Below are positions 1-9,139 of a DNA stretch of 64,000 bases, one piece after another; the stretch's first letter is position 1, and each line of letters starts with the position of its first letter. The stretch comes from Alteromonas aquimaris. GTDB lineage: Bacteria; Pseudomonadota; Gammaproteobacteria; Enterobacterales; Alteromonadaceae. The translations under genes were made by a program, and so were the position numbers. Under the pieces are notes generated by a model, which was not told the DNA's origin, ran no database searches, and saw only the letters and a program-made list of their open reading frames with translations. The DNA lies in NCBI RefSeq assembly GCF_026183695.1, contig NZ_JAPFRD010000011.1, forward strand, positions 780,796 to 844,795, read 5' to 3'.

Positions 1-388
1 TCAAGCTCAGTTCGTTCATTCCGGCTTGAGCCGCGGCGGAGTAAGCTCGTACCAAGCCGCCTGCGCCTAACTTGATTCCCCCGAAGTAGCGTACGACAAC
101 CATCATTATGTGCCCCACCTGTTTATGTTGCAGTACATTCAAAATAGGCCTACCAGCAGTACCACTGGGTTCACCATCGTCAGCCATCGCTGCCAATTCA
201 GGGGAAGCCGGATGGCCGATAATATAGGCCCAGCAATGGTGACGTGCATCAGGATACGTAATTTTAGCCTGTTCAAGGAGGTCCATCGCCTCTTGGCGAG
301 ACGACGCAAAGCCGGCGAGGGTGATAAATCGACTTTTTTTGACTTCAAACTGGGTGTGTACAGAATTCGCTGGGACAGGAAAACTCAT
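1..388 (-). CDS. yigZ: YigZ/IMPACT family protein (3' end outside window)
   Basis: The minus-strand frame opens at an ATG at 388 and is still open at base 1, so only the N-terminal ~129 residues are present. The translation begins MSFPVPANSVHTQFEVKKSR and contains the IMPACT/UPF0029 signature: a DARHHCWAYI segment, then ADDGEPSGTAGRPIL, then VVVRYFGGIKLGAGGLVRAYS. In E. coli YigZ this is the N-terminal domain of a ~205-residue cytosolic protein; the family is linked to translation control in eukaryotes, but the bacterial role is poorly defined. The start is supported by the family N-terminus. The C-terminal domain cannot be assessed. Confidence 0.9.
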   Translation of the reverse strand, partial: MSFPVPANSVHTQFEVKKSRFITLAGFASSRQEAMDLLEQAKITYPDARHHCWAYIIGHPASPELAAMADDGEPSGTAGRPILNVLQHKQVGHIMMVVVRYFGGIKLGAGGLVRAYSAAAQAGMNELSL

Positions 389-533
389 TGCAAACCAAAT
401 TATACAAAGTGGATTTTTATATTGTAACAAGGATTAGATTTACCCCGCAAAAAAGTTGCGAACACCTACATAGTGGGCGATATTTAATCATTAAAAGCAA
501 CGGGGAGCCCCCCCCAACTATAAGGATGTAGCT

Positions 534-2030
534 ATGCGAAATTTAATTGTTTGTTGCGATGGCACTTGGAATGATCCCGCCAATGTAGATGAGGGCGTCC
601 CCGCCCCCACTAACGTGCGAAAACTGTTCGAGGCCATCGATCTGAATAGCGATCAGCCGGCTCAGTTAAGCCGCTATCAGTCGGGTGTGGGCACAGGTGG
701 TCCCATCGATCGGGTGGTGGGGGGATTAATGGGGGTAGGGCTCAGTCAGGATATATGCGATACCTATCAATGGCTGGCGGATAAGTACCAAAGTGGCGAT
801 AAAGTATTTCTATTTGGTTTCAGTCGGGGCGCGTTTACCGCTCGAAGCCTGGCTGGCATGATCGGTAAATTTGGCCTGGTGGATTTTTCCAGGCACGCCG
901 ATGAGAGTCGCCAACAGTTGGTGAAGAAAATTTACATGCAAGGATATCGCGAAGGTATCAAACTCGCTGATGTACGTTTTCATAAAGATTCAGCTTCAGT
1001 TTACTTCATTGGTGTATGGGATACTGTGGGAGCACTTGGCATCCCCGATGATAAGGTTATTCTGGACTTATTTGATAACCCGGCACGTTATCAATTTCAT
1101 GACACGCGCCTAGGAGCGTATGTTAACTATGCACGGCATGGGGTGGCAATGAATGAAAAACGCGGAAGCTTTTCGCCCACCTTGTGGAAACGTCCCCCTG
1201 CTGGGGTAGATATGAAACAAATCTGGTTTCCAGGGGTGCATTCAGATGTGGGAGGGGGATACAAAGAAACAGGGTTGTCAGATGGCGCGCTGAAATGGAT
1301 GATTGATGAGGCATCCCAAGTACCTGATGGAATCCGGTTTCATGAAAAAATGGTGACCCAGATAAGACCGAACGCACAAGACAGATTGCATGATTCCTAC
1401 ACCGGCATTATGAAAGTCTTGCAAACTGCGCCACGCGCGATCCCTAACTTAGATGGCAGCTCAACTGATTTACATACCTCCGTGCAGGAACGTCGAGACC
1501 TCCCTCCGATTAATCAGGGGCGTTATTTCCCCACTCGCACATTCGTGCAAAATAAAGTAGAGGTAGATATCTACGCCAAACACCACTGGTATTGGACGGG
1601 TGTTTATTTGCAAAAAGGCAAAGAATATACCTTCAAAGCCCAAGGAGAATGGAACGATGGGGAGGTAAGTACTGGGCCCAAAGGTGCCGATGACGGTAAC
1701 TTTCAAATCGGCGAGATAGCGCACTTGGCAGGAAATTTGATGGGCTATGTGGAGAAAGGCTGGAAATTTCTGAGTAAAAAAGAAATGGCGGACTTCTGGG
1801 GCTCAAAACGGGTGGAGGAAGCTGAGTGGTTTTCACTCATCGCCGCCGTGTCATTTAATGGAAATCCACAGCGGGATGGAACTCATCAGCCATTGGATAT
1901 GTATATTATTGGTGCCGAGGCAAAAATCAAAGTGAAACATTCGGGGTATTTATATTGTTTTGCAAATGATGCATGGGGCTTTTACCACAACAACAGGGGT
2001 TATGTATCGGCCACAATCACGGCGCATTAG
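534..2030 (+). CDS. DUF2235 (Tle1-like) phospholipase/hydrolase with C-terminal lectin-like domain
   Basis: 498 residues. The N-terminus (MRNLIVCCDGTWNDPAN) and the nucleophile-elbow motif GFSRGAFTARSLAG are hallmarks of DUF2235, the alpha/beta-hydrolase family that includes the type VI effector Tle1. Further family motifs are FIGVWDTVGALGIP and WFPGVHSDVGGGY, the latter carrying a likely catalytic Asp and a conserved His. From about residue 345 a separate beta-rich segment (KGKEYTFKAQGEW, later GYLYCFANDAWGFYHNNRGY) resembles the PA-IL/LecA galactose-binding fold. There is no signal peptide. No VgrG, PAAR or immunity gene lies nearby, so a secretion-system role is not supported by context. 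The lectin-like assignment rests on motif resemblance only. Confidence 0.8.
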   Translation: MRNLIVCCDGTWNDPANVDEGVPAPTNVRKLFEAIDLNSDQPAQLSRYQSGVGTGGPIDRVVGGLMGVGLSQDICDTYQWLADKYQSGDKVFLFGFSRGAFTARSLAGMIGKFGLVDFSRHADESRQQLVKKIYMQGYREGIKLADVRFHKDSASVYFIGVWDTVGALGIPDDKVILDLFDNPARYQFHDTRLGAYVNYARHGVAMNEKRGSFSPTLWKRPPAGVDMKQIWFPGVHSDVGGGYKETGLSDGALKWMIDEASQVPDGIRFHEKMVTQIRPNAQDRLHDSYTGIMKVLQTAPRAIPNLDGSSTDLHTSVQERRDLPPINQGRYFPTRTFVQNKVEVDIYAKHHWYWTGVYLQKGKEYTFKAQGEWNDGEVSTGPKGADDGNFQIGEIAHLAGNLMGYVEKGWKFLSKKEMADFWGSKRVEEAEWFSLIAAVSFNGNPQRDGTHQPLDMYIIGAEAKIKVKHSGYLYCFANDAWGFYHNNRGYVSATITAH

Positions 2031-2113
2031 ATGGTTTAACATGGTGAGAGCCTGGCCATAAGAATTTATATGCAGAGCTATCTCTGCCTGCAAGTGTAGC
2101 GGGAGTGCAGGGA

Positions 2114-3247
2114 ATGAAAACGAAAGAATGTGCGGCTTATTTAAAGGCAAATAAAGAAGCAATTTTTTCCGAATGGGAACAGATTACTAACGAAAAGGTA
2201 CGTGCAGCTGCGAAAACACCTGATTTGGTGGTACGTAATTATTTGCCTTATTTTATGGACAACTTGATTAATACATTACAGGAATATGATGGGTTGGCAG
2301 ATGAGCAGGAATTTGCTTATATCAATTTTAACGCCAAATACAGCCATGAACATGGCCGCTCCAGAGCGTCGGTAAATCACTACAATTTACGTCAGGTGAT
2401 ACACGAATACTCGCTCCTCAGACAGGTGCTGCGTAATCGGTTATTGAACAACAATATTCTTTGTTTTACTTCACTGGAAATCATTGACCGTTTCGTTGAA
2501 TGCAGCAGCATGGAGGCGGGACAGCATTTTGTCGATTCAATTAGAGAGGTTCAAGATAAACTCACCGGGATTATTGCCCACGATTTACGTAATCCAATTT
2601 CTGTTTCCTTGTCCTATTTGGAAGTGGGGGAGCTGGGTATTTTACCATCTGAAACTGTGTATGCGGCCTTGAAAAAAAGCCTGAACCGCTCCATTGGGCT
2701 GATACAGGATCTGCTTGATACCGCCCAGGTGAAGGCTGGCAGTGGTATGACCTTTCGCTTCGAGCGCACGGATATTATTCAACAAGTACGCTCTGCCACC
2801 GAAGACGCTGATGAAATTTATGAAAATCCTATTTCATTTTCGGCGCAAATTCCCAATGCGGAAGGCATCTTCGACCACACTGCTATCCAGCGCGCGGTGG
2901 AAAACCTCATTTCTAATGCTATCAAATATGGAAAGGTGAGAGCCCCTATTACGGTGGTTATGGAGGGGAGCAAAGACAGCGTTTTGCTAAGTGTTCACAA
3001 CGAAGGGTCGTTCATTGAAAAACAAAAACAGGAATCAATTTTTAATTATCTTTGCCGGGATGAGGATAAATCAACCAAACAAAAAGTAGGCTGGGGGCTA
3101 GGTTTATTCCTGGTCAAAATGGTGGCGAAAGCGCATAAGGGCAGAGCGTGGGTAGAAAGTGATGAAAACCACGGGACCACCTTTTATATTGAACTGAATC
3201 GTTATTCGCAGGATGAAAATACTGCGTTTTCTCAAGTGATGATGTAG
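2114..3247 (+). CDS. Sensor histidine kinase, orphan, cytoplasmic
   Basis: I chose the ATG at 2114, preceded by GGGAG at about 8 nt, over the in-frame GTG at 2105. The N-terminal ~130 residues are helical (AYLKANKEAIFSEWEQIT) and resemble RsbRD-type N-terminal domains. A HisKA domain follows, with the H-box IAHDLRNPIS (phospho-acceptor His156), then HATPase_c with an N-box ENLISNAIKYGK and a G-box GWGLGLFLVK. There is no transmembrane segment and no adjacent response regulator, so it is probably a soluble orphan kinase. The signal and partner are unknown. The gene follows the DUF2235 gene by ~80 nt and might be cotranscribed with it. Confidence 0.88.
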   Translation: MKTKECAAYLKANKEAIFSEWEQITNEKVRAAAKTPDLVVRNYLPYFMDNLINTLQEYDGLADEQEFAYINFNAKYSHEHGRSRASVNHYNLRQVIHEYSLLRQVLRNRLLNNNILCFTSLEIIDRFVECSSMEAGQHFVDSIREVQDKLTGIIAHDLRNPISVSLSYLEVGELGILPSETVYAALKKSLNRSIGLIQDLLDTAQVKAGSGMTFRFERTDIIQQVRSATEDADEIYENPISFSAQIPNAEGIFDHTAIQRAVENLISNAIKYGKVRAPITVVMEGSKDSVLLSVHNEGSFIEKQKQESIFNYLCRDEDKSTKQKVGWGLGLFLVKMVAKAHKGRAWVESDENHGTTFYIELNRYSQDENTAFSQVMM

Positions 3248-3638
3248 AAACTTTCACAAATGTAATGCACTTCCACCTCAGAGCAGGTTATATAATTTAA
3301 TGGTGCCGCGAACCTCCCCAGCCAAAATTATAATCCAACTCAGCCCCCTTCGAGCTCCTAGAGAATTAACCGAACCTGATAATGCTATTCTATTAGTGGT
3401 ATGACTCAAACTGTATGCGACTCTACTATCCTTACACAGTACAGACCAGTAACAAATAAGATTATCCTCGTGCAGGCATGTTTCTTGTTCCCTTTGCATT
3501 GTCCAATCTCCATATCATTACGTGTCTACCATCTAAAAAATAGATAAAGTTTCCTGCTGTATGCTCTAAACTAATTTTTAAAGGGTAATGACGCCACGCG
3601 TTTGGGGGTTAAGGTTTGAGCGATGTAGAGTGCCAAAA
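3248..3638. other. Intergenic region, nothing recognised
   Basis: About 390 nt between the histidine kinase and the alkaline phosphatase. I see no convincing coding frame or strong hairpin. It must contain the promoter of the phosphatase, but I could not identify a clear Pho box (paired 7-mers of the CTGTCAT type). Confidence 0.5.
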
Positions 3639-5189
3639 ATGAAGATATTATTATCCACCGCGTCTGTAGCACGAGGATACCGTCTTCTTGCCGTGATCCT
3701 TGTATGCGGTTTAGTGGCTTGTAATGATGAAAATAGCGCTGTACCTTTTCCTACTCATGATGATGTAGAACCCGCTAAAACTAAACACGTCATTCTGATG
3801 ATTGCTGACGGAGCGAGTGATGGAACATGGGATGTCGCCAGTTATTGGTCGCATGGGCAGGCCCTCAATAAGGTGAAACCCTACAGTGAGTTTCCTACCC
3901 GTTTAGCCATGACCACCTACGCGCTCTGGCAACGTTCCACTCCCGTTTCCTGTACCCAAAAAAAAGTCCAGGAAGATGGCTACGAAGCAGAGAAGGCTTG
4001 GGATACTAGCCCCATATACGAATCGCAACCGCGCGAGGGTAGCGGCCCCGACTCCCCTCCCTATATCAGGCCCTTCGCCGGCTACAGTTATTTAAATCGC
4101 AACTATACCGATTCTGCAGCGGCAGCCACTGCTTTCGCAACGGGCCAGAAAACGTATATAGGTGCTTTGGGGGGCGATTATTGTGGCAAAGCACTCACCA
4201 ACATTGTGTCAATCGCAAGCGCTGAAAATTGGGGGACAGGACTGGTGTCCTCGGTTCCATTTAATCATGCTACCCCTGCAGGATTTACTTCTCACAATAT
4301 TTCCCGGACCAACTATCACGACATTGCTCACGAAATTTTATCAAAGGGGGAGCTCGATATTATTATCGGAGCAGGCCACCCTTTTTATACAAACGACAAT
4401 GAGGTTCGCGAGACTCCCGTATTTAACTACATTAGTCCAGACGATTTTGCGCCTTTAGCAAGGGGTGAGTTTGTCGCCCACAAGCGGTCTCATCCCTGGC
4501 TGTTAATAGAGCATTTACACGACTTTGCTGCGTTGGCAGCTGGGGACGTCTCTTCTATCGAGGTTGGACAACCCGTCTTGGGATTGGTGCAAGTCAGCTC
4601 CACGCTGCAAGCAAGGCGTGCTTGCAGTATGACTAACCCTGTCGCATTCGCCTGCCCGTTCAATACAGACGTGCCCTCGCTATCCACCTTGGCAAAGGGG
4701 GCGCTAAACGTGCTGAGTCGACATGACAAGGGGTTCTTTGTCATGATAGAAGGAGGCGCTGTCGATTGGGCTGCACACGCAAACAACCTTAGCGGAATTA
4801 TTGAAGAGCAAATCGCATTTAATGAAGCTGTCGCCACCGTCGTTAAATGGGTGGAAGACAACAGCAATTGGCAGGAAACGTTGTTAATAGTCACCACCGA
4901 TCATGGCAATGCGTTTGTTTTGGGTGAAGATTCTGCTCTGGTACCTTTCGCTAACGTGCGTAACCCGGGTATCTATGCTATGCCAAGAGTGAAATTCTAT
5001 AGTCAAAATCACACTAATGAACTGGTTAGACTGTATGCGAAAGGGAGCGCCCGAGCTGAATTTGAACAGTACATAGACGGCGTAGATCTATTGTACAAAG
5101 AAAACTACAACCACCTAGGGACGACGGGTGAATTTATTGACAACACTGCCATTTTTAAAATTTTACGGGATATTATTGAACAACGTTAA
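3639..5189 (+). CDS. Alkaline phosphatase family lipoprotein
   Basis: An open frame begins at 3588, but the ATG at 3639 gives a proper lipoprotein signal peptide (MKILLSTASVARGYRLLA then a lipobox ending VAC), so I take that start. The mature protein carries PhoA-type features: HVILMIADGAS (first metal-binding Asp), the phosphoserine motif DSAAAATAFATG with Ser159 as nucleophile, GGAVDWAAHANN and a late VTTDHGN metal site. It should hydrolyse phosphate monoesters in the periplasm or at the outer membrane, releasing phosphate. The usual ADGMG is ADGAS here, a small departure. Its ~516 residues are normal for the family. It lies alone between two intergenic gaps. Confidence 0.9.
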   Translation: MKILLSTASVARGYRLLAVILVCGLVACNDENSAVPFPTHDDVEPAKTKHVILMIADGASDGTWDVASYWSHGQALNKVKPYSEFPTRLAMTTYALWQRSTPVSCTQKKVQEDGYEAEKAWDTSPIYESQPREGSGPDSPPYIRPFAGYSYLNRNYTDSAAAATAFATGQKTYIGALGGDYCGKALTNIVSIASAENWGTGLVSSVPFNHATPAGFTSHNISRTNYHDIAHEILSKGELDIIIGAGHPFYTNDNEVRETPVFNYISPDDFAPLARGEFVAHKRSHPWLLIEHLHDFAALAAGDVSSIEVGQPVLGLVQVSSTLQARRACSMTNPVAFACPFNTDVPSLSTLAKGALNVLSRHDKGFFVMIEGGAVDWAAHANNLSGIIEEQIAFNEAVATVVKWVEDNSNWQETLLIVTTDHGNAFVLGEDSALVPFANVRNPGIYAMPRVKFYSQNHTNELVRLYAKGSARAEFEQYIDGVDLLYKENYNHLGTTGEFIDNTAIFKILRDIIEQR

Positions 5190-5344
5190 TTGCGTCCAGT
5201 TTTAACGATTACTCGCTCGCACACCGATGTGAATTCGCGTTTCCATTTTTTAATTACGAGATGCTGACGTGCTAGCGAGAAGTAGGCGAAAAAGGTTGGC
5301 ATTGTAAATGCTAGGCGAGTTCATAACACATTTTGAGACTACGT

Positions 5345-7114
5345 ATGTTAGGTTGGGAAGGCTGGGCTGCATCTATTATCACACTTAGTGTGTTGATTTT
5401 ACTTATCACCTCGAAAATAGCGCCACATTTGATCTTAATGGGGGCATTGGTGATGTTGAGTGTGAGTGGGATCCTGACTCCTGAGGAAACCCTGATCGGA
5501 TTTAGTAATTCAGGGCTGATTACTGTCGCTGCCATGTTTATTGTCGCAGCAGGGATACAAGCCTCAGGCGGGGTAGACTGGCTGGTTAATCGAGTGATGG
5601 GTAAACCAGCAAGTGTACCTGGCGCCATGGTGAGGCTTTTTCTCCCTGTAACATCACTAAGCGCATTTTTAAACAATACCCCTGTGGTGGCAACCATGAT
5701 CCCTGCCGTTAACGCATGGTGCAAAAAAATCAATGTTAGTCCATCCAAGTTGATGATACCGCTGAGCTACGCCTCCATCCTTGGTGGAACGCTGACATTA
5801 ATTGGAACCAGCACTAATCTCGTAGTCAATGGGCAGTATCAGCAGCTTACCGGCAGCCCCGGTTTTTCTTTATTTGCCATTACGGCGGTAGGATTACCAG
5901 CAGCGGCTGTGGGACTTCTCTTTTTATACTTGTTTGGACCAAAGTTGCTCCCTGATAGTAAGCGCGAGTCACCGTTCGATAATATTCGAGAATTTACTTT
6001 TGCCCTGGTCGTAGAAGCGAATGGACCTCTGGTGGGCAAATCAATCAAACAAGCTGGCCTGCGTGAGCTTAAACGTCTGTTTCTGGTAGAAATCACGCGT
6101 GGCGAACGCACCTTGCCTGCCGTGGCGTCAGATGAAGTTCTGCAGCCCAATGATGTATTGATATTTGCGGGTGCCACCGATGCTATCGCTGATGTGCTCA
6201 ATATCGCTGGGCTAAAAAGTACGCCGATTAGCGACGAAATGGCAGGAAGTGCTAATCTTCAACGCTTAGTGGAGGTAGTGGTTTCTCCCCATTGTGCTGC
6301 CGTGGGTAGTGCACTTAGAGAAGTCAATTTTCGCAAACTCTACGGCGCCGCCGTGGTGGCAGTCGCGCGAAATGCAGAGCGAGTATCAGGTAATTTAGGC
6401 GACACGGTACTGGCGCCAGGTGATACATTATTGCTTGACGCCAGGCCCTCTTTTATCGCGCGCCAACAATACAGTAAAGATTTCTTGCTGATCCACGAGA
6501 TACCCTTCGAAAAAATGCATCACGAGAAAGCCCCTTTAGCATGGGGGATCCTTATCGTGGCTGTCGTTGCCGCAGGCTTAACGATTATTTCCATGCTGAA
6601 CGCGGCCCTTTTAGCCGCCGCCGCCATGTTGCTGACGCGATGTTTATCGCCGGCGCAGGCTGAGAGAAGCCTGGATTTACCGGTTATCATCACCATCGCG
6701 GCTTCATTTGCTTTGGGCATGGCATTGCAGCAAACGGGGGTCGCCTTAGTGTTAGCGAACCAGATTGTCGCCTTTAGTGCGGGTGAAGCACTGTTATTAC
6801 TTATATTGACTTATATTACCGTCTCGTTGTTAACCGAAATCATCACCAATAACGCTGCTGCCCTTTTGATGATGCCCATTGTTATCGAAATAACCAATAG
6901 TGCCGCACTCAATCCCATTCCTTTCGTATTCGCCATTATGATGGCGGCGTCGGCGAGCTTTGCCACGCCGATTGGTTATCAGACCAATCTTATGGTGTAC
7001 GGCCCTGGGAACTATCGTTTTAGCGACTTTCTCAAGATCGGTATCCCGATGAATATTCTGGTTGGCGCGGTTACAGTGGTTACGCTGGTGTGCCTATATC
7101 CATTAACCGCATAA
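5345..7114 (+). CDS. SLC13-family permease with two TrkA-C (RCK_C) domains
   Basis: The ATG at 5345 is preferred over an upstream in-frame TTG at 5333. The ~589-residue protein has two blocks of membrane helices, residues ~1-200 and ~395-589, typical of the divalent-anion:Na+ symporter (ArsB/NhaD/SLC13) superfamily. The repeated SLSAFLNNTPVVA and TEIITNNAAALLM segments carry the conserved SNT/NN substrate-site pattern. Between them sit two TrkA-C-like cytosolic domains (around VVEANGPLVGKSIKQAGLREL and VVVSPHCAAVGSALREVNF), which in this family probably bind a ligand and gate transport. The substrate (sulfate, dicarboxylate or other) cannot be told from sequence. Confidence 0.85.
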   Translation: MLGWEGWAASIITLSVLILLITSKIAPHLILMGALVMLSVSGILTPEETLIGFSNSGLITVAAMFIVAAGIQASGGVDWLVNRVMGKPASVPGAMVRLFLPVTSLSAFLNNTPVVATMIPAVNAWCKKINVSPSKLMIPLSYASILGGTLTLIGTSTNLVVNGQYQQLTGSPGFSLFAITAVGLPAAAVGLLFLYLFGPKLLPDSKRESPFDNIREFTFALVVEANGPLVGKSIKQAGLRELKRLFLVEITRGERTLPAVASDEVLQPNDVLIFAGATDAIADVLNIAGLKSTPISDEMAGSANLQRLVEVVVSPHCAAVGSALREVNFRKLYGAAVVAVARNAERVSGNLGDTVLAPGDTLLLDARPSFIARQQYSKDFLLIHEIPFEKMHHEKAPLAWGILIVAVVAAGLTIISMLNAALLAAAAMLLTRCLSPAQAERSLDLPVIITIAASFALGMALQQTGVALVLANQIVAFSAGEALLLLILTYITVSLLTEIITNNAAALLMMPIVIEITNSAALNPIPFVFAIMMAASASFATPIGYQTNLMVYGPGNYRFSDFLKIGIPMNILVGAVTVVTLVCLYPLTA

Positions 7115-7187
7115 GCAAAATGCTTTGTATTGCGACTTTTCTTCTGCTCACACTGAACTAATCTGTAATCAGGAGGTAAAGGTAGTG

Positions 7188-8039
7188 ATGGCAAAATCCG
7201 ATCCGACAAAATTAATTGTGCCTATTTTTTCAGGAGGCGGTACACGTTTTCCTGCGCATATTGGATGTTTAAAAGCACTTGAGGAAATGGCGCTACAGTT
7301 TCCCGCCCTGGTCGGTGTGTCAGGGGGCTCCATAATTGCGGCCCTGTATGCCTGTGGTAAAACGGTGCCAGAAATGAAAACACTGGCCGAACAGACTGAT
7401 TTTAAACAGTTTGCTGATTTCTCGATTATTCGACTTATCCGAGAAGGTGGGTTGTCTAACGGTAACAAATTTGAACGCTGGTTTGACGAACACCTCAATG
7501 GCATCACCTTTGAACAAGTTCCTGTCCCACTACATATTTTAGCTACCGACATTAATGGTGGGGGACCGGTATTATTTAATAACCAACGTACACCGAGGCT
7601 AAAAGTGGCTACTGCAGTACGTTACTCGATGTCTATTCCATTAGTTTTTTCGTTTAAGGAATTTGAAGACCAGGTGTTGGTAGATGGTGCGATTTTGTCA
7701 GAGGATGAATTGTTTAAAGACTGGCTACAAGATGGTACTCCTTCAGTTTGCTTCCGGTTAAAAAGTGAAACGCGAAAACAGGTTCAGAAAAAACGGTCCC
7801 GTTTTCCCCTCCCCATATACTTACTGATGTTGATTCGCACGTTTATGAACGCACTAAGCCGGGAGTATGTACATGCAGAATATTGGCAGCACACTGTAAT
7901 TATTAATACAGGGAATATTTCTGCAATTGACTTTAAGTCCAATCATCAGGCCAAGGAACAACTTTTTAACGTTGGCTACAATACTACCCGAACGATACTG
8001 CCTAGAAAGCTGGAGCAGATGCTCCAACCCAACCACTAG
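7188..8039 (+). CDS. Patatin-like phospholipase
   Basis: A strong ribosome site AGGAGG at 7171 supports initiation at GTG 7185 or ATG 7188 (MAKSDPTK); the frame extends upstream to 7125, but that part is not convincing. The patatin fold is shown by the oxyanion-hole stretch FSGGGTRFPAHIGCLKAL, the nucleophile motif GVSGGS and the dyad Asp in LVDGAI. The ~283-residue length fits single-domain bacterial patatins. It has no signal peptide, so it should act on phospholipids from the cytosolic side or be exported by another route. Its stop overlaps the convergent glycosyltransferase stop by 4 bases. Confidence 0.88.
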   Translation: MAKSDPTKLIVPIFSGGGTRFPAHIGCLKALEEMALQFPALVGVSGGSIIAALYACGKTVPEMKTLAEQTDFKQFADFSIIRLIREGGLSNGNKFERWFDEHLNGITFEQVPVPLHILATDINGGGPVLFNNQRTPRLKVATAVRYSMSIPLVFSFKEFEDQVLVDGAILSEDELFKDWLQDGTPSVCFRLKSETRKQVQKKRSRFPLPIYLLMLIRTFMNALSREYVHAEYWQHTVIINTGNISAIDFKSNHQAKEQLFNVGYNTTRTILPRKLEQMLQPNH

Positions 8040-8935
8040 GCTGACCTGTGATTGTTTTCAACACTGTTTTGTTGAGGAATTTTCACATCCATAGAAGTTA
8101 GCAGTAACGTGCTTAACTCGTATGCTTTTCGCTCTTCTTCGGTAGGGAGACGTAAAATATGTATGGCTGATGATTGAAAATCCTCATTGATTAAACCCAA
8201 ATCCGCGAAGCGGAACAACACATCCTGGCACGGATAATATCCCCACTTTTGATAGAACAGCTCAGCGTTGCGGACAAAATCAACCAAATGATTGATGGGA
8301 CACTGATAATGTTCGCGGTTAGGAATAAAAGTCACGACATCTACATTTTCAACGGTCAAGTCAGCATCAAGACACGTTTGAAAAAAATCTTCATCGTTAA
8401 TTCCAAAGCCACTGTAATTTTCGTCAAAGCCACCAATGGTATCGACATCGTGTTTGGCGATAAAAAACATTGAAGGGTTATGATTAACGCTGAAGGTTTT
8501 GCGCTCCCCTATACAGCCAACGCGATGATAGTGAGTTTCAATCTCAGCAAAAGGTAAATCGAGTAACGATTTTTCCACACAAAACACGCGGCTGGTTAAC
8601 ACGTAACTTTGTGTCCAGGCTTTCGCGAATTGTTCAAGTAACAATGGGGAAATAACGCTTTCTACATTTAAGTAGAGACAATGGGTGCTGGTAGCAGCAG
8701 TCAGGCCCTTGTTACGGGCGCGCGCTATTTCCAAGCCACCGCTTGATTCGAACTTATGTAGAACCGGGAAGTGATCACTTTTGAGTAACGAAAATTCGGA
8801 TGGAGAGCCCATCCACACGACTACCATTTCATCAGGACGAAGCGAACTTTCTTCCAACTGTTTTATTAACCTTACAAGCTGCTGCGTTCTGGTCTTAACG
8901 ATCACCACCACGCTAATGGATAGCTCGCTTTTCAT
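8036..8935 (-). CDS. Glycosyltransferase family 2-like protein
   Basis: 299 residues. The N-terminus (MKSELSISVVVIVKTRTQQL) is a GT-A nucleotide-binding beta strand followed by RPDEMVVVWMG. The central GFDENYSGFGINDEDFF segment matches the acceptor/catalytic end of GT2 galactosyltransferase-like enzymes, where the ED pair is the likely base. It probably transfers a sugar from a nucleotide-sugar donor to a surface glycan. It sits just downstream of, and in the same direction as, an O-acyltransferase, which fits envelope polysaccharide modification. Donor and acceptor are unknown. Confidence 0.82.
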   Translation of the reverse strand: MKSELSISVVVIVKTRTQQLVRLIKQLEESSLRPDEMVVVWMGSPSEFSLLKSDHFPVLHKFESSGGLEIARARNKGLTAATSTHCLYLNVESVISPLLLEQFAKAWTQSYVLTSRVFCVEKSLLDLPFAEIETHYHRVGCIGERKTFSVNHNPSMFFIAKHDVDTIGGFDENYSGFGINDEDFFQTCLDADLTVENVDVVTFIPNREHYQCPINHLVDFVRNAELFYQKWGYYPCQDVLFRFADLGLINEDFQSSAIHILRLPTEEERKAYELSTLLLTSMDVKIPQQNSVENNHRSA

Positions 8936-9139
8936 TTAGTCACTCCGCTATACGTATATTGTTATAAACAAATACTAATGAGCAAGAACGGAACCACTTT
9001 GTTAAAAGGGTAAGTCAATGATTGTTAGCACTAACTGTGGGGTGGTGGGCAACACTATGCTGCCCAGCGAATTGCCATCGAGTAGCTTCTACATAAGCTA
9101 GAAAAAAGTTACATTTATTAGAATTACCTCACGTTTTTG

